Program-made: the position numbers and the translations under genes
In this document: in pieces, positions 58,853 to 64,000 of the stretch
How positions within the stretch are numbered: position 1 is the stretch's first letter
Layout: the number at the start of each line of letters is the position of its first letter
The notes under the pieces: generated by a model
What the model was told of the DNA's origin: nothing
Databases searched by the model: none
Seen by the model: only the letters and a program-made list of their open reading frames with translations
Origin: Comamonadaceae bacterium
GTDB lineage: Bacteria > Pseudomonadota > Gammaproteobacteria > Burkholderiales > Burkholderiaceae_C
Assembly: GCA_947373105.1 (NCBI GenBank)
Contig: CANBWK010000005.1
Span: 1-64,000, forward strand
DNA length: 64,000 bases
Direction: 5' to 3'

Positions 58853-60310
58853 TTAAGCCAACTCAAACACCGCCATGCTTTCGACGTGTGCGGTGTGCGC
58901 AAACATATTCACCACGCCGGCGCTGACGCAGCGGTAACCGGCCGAGTGCACCAGCAAACCCGCATCGCGCGCCAAGGTCGCTGGGTTACAGCTTACATAG
59001 ACAATCCGCTTCGGAGGCTGCCAGCCTTGACGCAGCTCAGGGGTTTCGTTCAATTGCGCCAAGGCTTTGATCAAGGCGAAAGCGCCCTCTCTGGGGGGAT
59101 CAATCAGCCATTTGTCGGCGTACCCGTCTGCCGTCAACATCTGCGCAGTCATATCGAATAAATTGCGAGCGACAAACTGCGTGGGAGCCAAGGCTTGTCC
59201 CGGAGGCCGAGATGCTTGGTTTTCCCGCAGATTTTCTTCAGAGCGTTCGACCAAAGTCGCTGCGCCTTCGATGCCCAGCACTTCCTGCGCTTGGGTGGCC
59301 AAGGGCAAAGTGAAATTGCCCAAACCACAAAACCAGTCGATCACACGTTCGGTTTTTTTAACTGCCAGCAAACGCAAAGCGCGTGAGACCAAGACGCGGT
59401 TGATGTAGGGATTGACTTGGGTGAAGTCGGTCGGACGGTACGGCATGTGAATGCTGAAATCGGGCAATTCATAAGCCAACAGCGGGCCCTTTTCGTCGAG
59501 CAACTTGACCGTATCAGGTCCCTTGATTTGAACCCACCACTGCACCTTGTGAAGTGCTGCAAAGTCATGCAACTTGCCCACATCCTTTGTGCTCAAAGGC
59601 TCCAAATGACGCAACACCAAGGCGGTCACATCGTCACCACAGGCCAATTCAATTTGCGGCACCGTTTCGCGAGCGTCCATGCTGAAAATCAGTGCCCGCA
59701 AAGGCATGAGCATGTCGCTCACATGCGCCGGCAAGACGCGGCAGCTTTGAATGTCCGCAACATAGCGGCTTTTACGCTCGTGAAATCCGATCAGCACCTC
59801 GCCTTTTTTATGCACATAGCGCACCGACAGACGGGCGCGAAAACGGTAACCCCAGGCAGGGCCCTCGACAGGCCGCAGCATGGACTCGGGCTTGACTTTG
59901 CCCAAATGCCATAGGTTGTCTTCGAGCACGCGTTGCTTCATGGCCACTTGCGCGCTGGCGTCCAGATGCTGCATCTTGCATCCACCGCACGCGCCATTGT
60001 GCAACCCAAAATGGATACAACCTGGGCGCACACGCTGCGAGGACTCGTGGTGAATGTCTGTCACCACGCCTTTTTCAAAACTGTTTTTAGAGCGGTGAAT
60101 TTGCGCAGACACCACCTCAAAGGGCAATGCGCCTTCGATGAAAACCACCTTTCCATCTGGCTTGCGGGCAATGCCTTGGGTTTCAATGTCCATGGCATCA
60201 ATACGGTAGTGGCCGGGGTGCAACATGCCATCGGGCAGTTCCATGGCGGTCAAAGCGGTAGCGGAGGGATCTTGCGCTTGTTGCAAGTCTTTTGTTTTTT
60301 GGGAGGTCAT
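58853..60310 (-). CDS. rlmD: 23S rRNA (uracil-1939-C5)-methyltransferase
   Basis: 485 residues. A TRAM domain ([20 protein letters not shown]) leads the protein. The 4Fe-4S cysteines lie in [20 protein letters not shown] plus IQSCRVLP; the first spacing is four residues longer than in E. coli. The SAM site is [15 protein letters not shown], and the catalytic Cys with its partner lies in DPPREGA and [16 protein letters not shown] 60310 is used because a longer frame overlaps the exonuclease gene. It follows that gene by 14 bases and is the last gene of the surE-pcm-nlpD run. Confidence 0.95.
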   Translation of the reverse strand: MTSQKTKDLQQAQDPSATALTAMELPDGMLHPGHYRIDAMDIETQGIARKPDGKVVFIEGALPFEVVSAQIHRSKNSFEKGVVTDIHHESSQRVRPGCIHFGLHNGACGGCKMQHLDASAQVAMKQRVLEDNLWHLGKVKPESMLRPVEGPAWGYRFRARLSVRYVHKKGEVLIGFHERKSRYVADIQSCRVLPAHVSDMLMPLRALIFSMDARETVPQIELACGDDVTALVLRHLEPLSTKDVGKLHDFAALHKVQWWVQIKGPDTVKLLDEKGPLLAYELPDFSIHMPYRPTDFTQVNPYINRVLVSRALRLLAVKKTERVIDWFCGLGNFTLPLATQAQEVLGIEGAATLVERSEENLRENQASRPPGQALAPTQFVARNLFDMTAQMLTADGYADKWLIDPPREGAFALIKALAQLNETPELRQGWQPPKRIVYVSCNPATLARDAGLLVHSAGYRCVSAGVVNMFAHTAHVESMAVFELA

Positions 60311-60324
60311 AGGTTCCGTTGTGT

Positions 60325-61110
60325 TCAGCGCCACGCGGCCAGGTACGCTTGCCAATGCGGCGCATGGGGCGTCAACTCACCCAGCGTGGACTGAACAAAT
60401 TCAATTTCCGCGTCATATTCTTTTTCAGTGAAACCACCGCGCATTTTTTGATAGCGGCAGTACATCAAATAGGTGTTCATCACATCCGTCTCGCAATAGT
60501 TCTGGATGTCATCGGTTTGGCCCGCAAGGTATTGCGCATAAACCTGTGAACCGTCCATGCCCAGCTTGCCCGGAAAACCGCACAACTTGGCCAATGCATC
60601 CAATGGGGCGTTGTTTTTAGCCGTGTACATGGCCAGCAAATCCATCAAGTCCAAATGCCTCTGGTGGTAGCGGGCAATGTAGTTGTTCCACTTGAACTCG
60701 CGGTCGTCGTCACCCATGTCCCAGTATTTGTCGGCCACTACACCATGCCGCAAACCACGATAGTGCAGAACAGGCAAGTCAAATCCACTGCCATTCCAGC
60801 TGACCAATTGGGGCGTGTGCTTTTCAATAGCGTTGTAAAAGGTCTGAACAATCTTGCCTTCACTCGCTCCATCGCGGTCCGTGAATGAATGAACCCGCAA
60901 ACCTTCGGAATTCCTGAATACACAACTGATGACCAGCACACGCTGAAGGTACAAAGGCAGAAAATCACTCTGCCCTTTAGCCTGGCGCTCTTGCACCCAT
61001 GCCGCATGCACTTGAGCATCGGTCATTGCGTGGCCCTCGGGATTTAATATACGCAAGCCATCGATGTCCGGAATGGTTTCGATGTCAAACACCAATACGG
61101 GCCAAACCAT
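60325..61110 (-). CDS. predicted 3'-5' exonuclease (PolB-exo-like, RNase H fold)
   Basis: 261 residues. Acidic exonuclease motifs are [14 protein letters not shown] (Exo I), [20 protein letters not shown] (Exo II) and [20 protein letters not shown] (Exo III), the set of DnaQ-like DEDD nucleases. The family (PF10108, 'predicted 3'-5' exonuclease related to DNA polymerase B') is common in proteobacteria but unstudied in most. It may act in DNA repair or RNA turnover. It sits 14 bases after nlpD, in the place where rpoS lies in many relatives, and precedes rlmD. Confidence 0.88.
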   Translation of the reverse strand: MVWPVLVFDIETIPDIDGLRILNPEGHAMTDAQVHAAWVQERQAKGQSDFLPLYLQRVLVISCVFRNSEGLRVHSFTDRDGASEGKIVQTFYNAIEKHTPQLVSWNGSGFDLPVLHYRGLRHGVVADKYWDMGDDDREFKWNNYIARYHQRHLDLMDLLAMYTAKNNAPLDALAKLCGFPGKLGMDGSQVYAQYLAGQTDDIQNYCETDVMNTYLMYCRYQKMRGGFTEKEYDAEIEFVQSTLGELTPHAPHWQAYLAAWR

Positions 61111-61124
61111 AAGCCGCTTTGTAC

Positions 61125-62066
61125 TCAGCGAGCAGGCAACAGTTTGGCCGGATCGACAGGCTTGCCCTGGCGGCGGATCTCAAAGTGCAGCTTGACGCCG
61201 CTGGGGCTGTCAGAGCTGCCCATCTCGGCGATCTTTTGCCCCTTCTTGACCTTCTGGTCTTCTTTGACCAACAAGGCTTGGTTGTGGGCATAAGCCGTCA
61301 AGAAAATGTTGTTGTGTTTCAAGATCAGCAAATTGCCATACCCCCGCAAACCGGCGCCGGCGTAGACCACTTGACCATCAGCAGCAGCCAGCACGGCATC
61401 TCCGGCTTTGCCGCCAATGTCCAAGCCTTTGTTTTTGGCTTCGTCAAAACCGGTTAACAGGGGTCCGGTGGCAGGCCAAATGAAGCCCAAGCCCTCATCG
61501 ACTGGGAGCACGGGTGCGGCAGGTAATGCCGAAGCCGAGGCCGAAGCATTAGCGGCAGAAGGTAATGCCGCACTCTTAGTGCTGCCTTCCACTGGGGGAT
61601 TGGCCGCAGTCGCCTTGACAGAAGGCAGGGATGAGTTCACGCCCGAATTCACAACGGGCCGCACCACCACACCAGCAGCCTCCACTGCAGCATTGGGAGG
61701 TGCAATACGAATGACCTGACCCACTTCAATCAGATTCGGATTTTCCAGGTTATTCCATTTGGCCAAGTCGCGCCAAGCATGACCATTGTCCAAACCAATG
61801 CGGGTCAAGGTATCGCCTTGCCGAATGGTGTAGTAACCTGGCTTGCCCGCGTTTTCTGCGCCTAGCAAGACTTTCTCAGGTTCTGGATTTGGCGCTTTCG
61901 TTGCAGCAACCGGCACAGCAGGCACAGCGGTCTGCAAAGCGCTGCCCTCCAAGCGGTCCTCCACAGGCGCCAAGGCTCGGGGCCCAGAAGAACACCCTAC
62001 CACCAAGAACAGCAAGGTGGCCAGAGCGAGGACGGTAAAGCGTCGTTGAAAAGAATTCAAAATCAT
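61125..62066 (-). CDS. nlpD: NlpD-like lipoprotein, degenerate LytM (M23) domain
   Basis: 313 residues. The signal peptide ends in lipobox LVVGC, so it is an outer-membrane lipoprotein. A LysM domain spans about 77-125 (YYTIRQGDTLTRIGLDNGHA, NLIEVGQVIRI). After an Ala/Ser-rich linker comes the M23 domain (GFIWPATGPLLTGFDEAKNK, GLDIGGKAGDAVLAAADGQV). The first zinc ligand His is replaced by Asn in NKGLDI, and only VKLHFEIR retains the late motif, so the domain is probably not catalytic. As with E. coli NlpD, it likely activates an amidase (AmiC) during cell separation. Ten bases after pcm. Confidence 0.92.
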   Translation of the reverse strand: MILNSFQRRFTVLALATLLFLVVGCSSGPRALAPVEDRLEGSALQTAVPAVPVAATKAPNPEPEKVLLGAENAGKPGYYTIRQGDTLTRIGLDNGHAWRDLAKWNNLENPNLIEVGQVIRIAPPNAAVEAAGVVVRPVVNSGVNSSLPSVKATAANPPVEGSTKSAALPSAANASASASALPAAPVLPVDEGLGFIWPATGPLLTGFDEAKNKGLDIGGKAGDAVLAAADGQVVYAGAGLRGYGNLLILKHNNIFLTAYAHNQALLVKEDQKVKKGQKIAEMGSSDSPSGVKLHFEIRRQGKPVDPAKLLPAR

Positions 62067-62076
62067 TCCTATTCCC

Positions 62077-62853
62077 TCAGGAGATGCCCGATTTTAGAGG
62101 GACAAAGTGGACAGCCTCTAACACCTGATGTTTAAACCCTTGCGAGGATTTATCTACGACGACCAAGGCTTGGTGTCCGGTCGGTGTGACCATCGGGGCC
62201 ACCAAACGTCCCCCCACCGCCAATTGGTCAAGCCAAGCCTGAGGAATGCTATTGCCCCCTGCCGCAGCAATGATGGCGGCATAAGGGGCGCCTTTGGCAA
62301 AACCCTCCATGCCATCGCCAAACAACAAATGCACATTCCGCAAACGAAAGCTGCGCAAATTGTCACGCGCTTTTTCGTGCAGACCTTTCAAGCGCTCGAT
62401 GCTGTAGACCTCGGTGGCAATGTGGCTGAGTACTGCGGCCTGGTAACCACACCCGGTCCCCACCTCAAGCACCCGGCCAAGTTGCCCGGCCGCACCATTG
62501 CGCAGCAATTCAATCATCCGCGCCACCACGTTGGGCTTGGAGATAGTTTGCCCCAAGCCGATAGGCAAGCTGGTGTCCTCATAGGCCTGATTCACCAAAC
62601 CGGTTTCTACAAACAGGTGACGCTCGACCGTGCCCATGGCGTTCAAAACATGTGCATCCTGTATACCGCTGGCGGCCAGTTTTTGCACCATCCTGTTGCG
62701 TACGGCCAAGGAATCAAGCCCCAACCCTGATGGCCGAGGTGCCGAAATCGCACCCGAGGGTCTCGATGCAGAAGCCGAGGCCTTGGCTTTGGCTTTGGGC
62801 TGGTTGCCAGACAAACTGTCCAACTGAATCGGAAAGGCTCTTCGCTGCGTCAT
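62077..62853 (-). CDS. pcm: protein-L-isoaspartate O-methyltransferase
   Basis: 258 residues. It repairs isoaspartyl damage in proteins by SAM-dependent methylation. Motifs: SLPIGLGQTISKPNVVARMI, the SAM loop LEVGTGCGYQAAVLSHI and LLFGDGMEG. The first about 50 residues are a low-complexity Lys/Ala/Ser segment (KAKAKASASASRPSGAISAP) not found in E. coli Pcm. ATG 62853 overlaps the surE stop as ATGA; a longer frame lies inside surE. The order surE-pcm-nlpD is the classic one. Confidence 0.95.
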   Translation of the reverse strand: MTQRRAFPIQLDSLSGNQPKAKAKASASASRPSGAISAPRPSGLGLDSLAVRNRMVQKLAASGIQDAHVLNAMGTVERHLFVETGLVNQAYEDTSLPIGLGQTISKPNVVARMIELLRNGAAGQLGRVLEVGTGCGYQAAVLSHIATEVYSIERLKGLHEKARDNLRSFRLRNVHLLFGDGMEGFAKGAPYAAIIAAAGGNSIPQAWLDQLAVGGRLVAPMVTPTGHQALVVVDKSSQGFKHQVLEAVHFVPLKSGIS

Positions 62854-63632
62854 GACTTTCCCACGGCAAGCGAAGACTTGGACATCTGTAAAAAGGACTG
62901 TCCCCAATTGCTCAGGCTCTCATGGTCAGTCAAATCCACCTTCAAGGGCGTGACTGTCATGTGGCCTTGGCGAGAGGCATGAAAGTCAGTGCCCTCGCCG
63001 TCGTCCAGGGCCTCTCCCGCACTGCCAATCCAATACATGGTCTCGCCGCGGGGGCTGACTTGAGTGATCACTTTTTCAGCTGCGTGGCGGCGGCCGAGCC
63101 GGCACAACTTGGCCGGCAAGATGTGATCGAATGACGCATTGGGAATGTTCACATTGAGCAACCATGGCTGCTGTGCAATCATGGCTTGCGCTTGCAGTTG
63201 AAGCACCATTTCACGGGCCTTTTGGGCTGCAGCATCCAAATGCTTCCAACCCTTTTCCGCTTGTGAGAAGGCAATCGCGGGAATCCCGAACAAATACCCT
63301 TCCATGGCCGCACCCACTGTGCCCGAATACAAGGTGTCATCACCCATGTTCGCGCCATTGTTGATGCCTGACACCACCAGATCAGGGCGGTAGCCCAGCA
63401 TACCCGTCAAGGCAATGTGCACACAGTCTGCGGGCGTGCCGTTGACGTAACGAAATCCGTTGTCTGCACGGTGCACATACAAGGGCGCGTTGAGCGTCAA
63501 GGCGTTGGACTTGGCACTGTTATTGTGCTCTGGCGCAACTACCTCCACTTCGGCCACGGTTTTGAGCGCTTCATAGAGCGCCACCAGGCCCTCAGCGCGG
63601 TAACCGTCGTCGTTGGAAATCAAGATTTTCAT
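62850..63632 (-). CDS. surE: 5'/3'-nucleotidase SurE
   Basis: 260 residues. The metal-binding Asp pair is in MKILISNDDGYRAEGL (Asp8, Asp9), with further ligands in APEHNNSAKSNALTLN and SGINNGANMGDDTLYSGTVG. The enzyme removes phosphate from nucleoside monophosphates and short polyphosphate and is linked to stationary-phase survival. Length matches the family. It heads the surE-pcm-nlpD operon and is divergent from the quinone oxidoreductase gene, with 124 bases between. Confidence 0.96.
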   Translation of the reverse strand: MKILISNDDGYRAEGLVALYEALKTVAEVEVVAPEHNNSAKSNALTLNAPLYVHRADNGFRYVNGTPADCVHIALTGMLGYRPDLVVSGINNGANMGDDTLYSGTVGAAMEGYLFGIPAIAFSQAEKGWKHLDAAAQKAREMVLQLQAQAMIAQQPWLLNVNIPNASFDHILPAKLCRLGRRHAAEKVITQVSPRGETMYWIGSAGEALDDGEGTDFHASRQGHMTVTPLKVDLTDHESLSNWGQSFLQMSKSSLAVGKS

Positions 63633-63756
63633 GGTGGAATGTGGGGTTAATCTCCGATTGTAGAGGGCGAACCACCCTGACTCGCACTTGGTCGCTGATG
63701 GGACAAGCCAAAGCGCTATGGACCGTTAGATTTGCCCTTTACTTGAGGAGAATTTT

Positions 63757-64000
63757 GTGCACGCTTGGCTTTGTGAAAACCCTGTGGGCGTTGACGCCCT
63801 GACCTGGAAAGAAATCCCCACCCCCGCGCCTCAAAAAGGCGAGGTCTTGATTGAGATCCAAGCCGCAAGTCTGAACTTTCCGGACCTGCTGATTGTTCAA
63901 AACAAGTACCAAATGAAACCCGAACTGCCCTTTGTGCCCGGCTCTGAATATGCGGGCATCATCCGTGCGGTGGGCGAAGGCGTGACGCATTTGCAAGTGG
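63757..64000 (+). CDS. NADPH:quinone oxidoreductase family protein, N-terminal part (runs off window)
   Basis: The first 81 codons of a medium-chain dehydrogenase/reductase: HAWLCENPVGVDALTWKEIP, then AASLNFPDLLIVQNKYQMKP and LPFVPGSEYAGIIRAVGEGV. This is the N-terminal GroES-like domain of the zinc-free quinone oxidoreductase branch (the LNFPDLL segment is typical). The start is a GTG at 63757 with a strong GAGGAG six bases upstream; the non-ATG start makes it easy to overlook. The catalytic and NADPH-binding parts lie beyond the right edge, so activity cannot be judged. Confidence 0.85.
   Translation, partial: MHAWLCENPVGVDALTWKEIPTPAPQKGEVLIEIQAASLNFPDLLIVQNKYQMKPELPFVPGSEYAGIIRAVGEGVTHLQV

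Overview
The window looks like a chromosomal segment of a betaproteobacterium of the order Burkholderiales, most likely family Comamonadaceae (Limnohabitans, Rhodoferax or Acidovorax-like). This is an inference from gene content: a DUF3348/DUF802/OmpA/DUF2894 operon, zapA followed by 6S RNA, a cbb3 oxidase cluster with hemN and fnr, several Bug-type solute receptors, and surE-pcm-nlpD. Base composition is moderately GC-rich and fairly even. I found no tRNA, rRNA, insertion sequence, prophage or CRISPR array.

Layout. 1-1076: the start of a large Bap-type surface adhesin running off the left edge. 1370-5706: DUF3820 protein, alpha/beta hydrolase, a cluster of REP-like palindromes, an aminotransferase, endonuclease III and a secreted serine hydrolase. 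5905-9963: a tightly coupled four-gene operon encoding a MotA/MotB-like (Zorya ZorA/ZorB-like) membrane motor plus two accessory proteins; this is the most interesting system here. 9960-13463: a small catabolic cassette (flavin monooxygenase, cupin, Bug receptor) with a divergent IclR regulator. 13500-19116: a vitamin B12 uptake operon (btuB, a cytosolic BtuF-like protein, btuF, btuC, btuD) under a cobalamin riboswitch. 19185-19955: zapB-like, zapA and 6S RNA. 19984-32219: microaerobic respiration: two TauE/DsbD-like membrane proteins, hemN, fnr, and ccoI-ccoS-ccoN-ccoO-ccoQ-ccoP-ccoG-fixH, with three FNR boxes and a universal stress protein.

32250-36787 is a probable malonate cassette (GntR regulator, malonyl-CoA decarboxylase, Bug receptor, CaiB-type CoA transferase). 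36909-45385 is a long operon joining a glutamine-synthetase-like ligase, a cytochrome P450 with ferredoxin, aldehyde dehydrogenase, class III aminotransferase, a Tm-1-like protein, a HAD hydrolase and a class I amidotransferase; it looks like a gamma-glutamylated-amine oxidation pathway. 45419-47784 holds a gamma-glutamylcyclotransferase, an AraC regulator and an EamA exporter. 47852-54564 is an aldarate/hexuronate cluster (gudD, garD, TRAP transporter, uronate dehydrogenase). 54582-64000 is mostly housekeeping: lgt, ilvD, a small cytochrome c, a GlcG-like protein, a BI-1 family protein, rlmD, a 3'-5' exonuclease, nlpD, pcm, surE, and the start of a quinone oxidoreductase. No rpoS is present after nlpD, where many relatives carry it.
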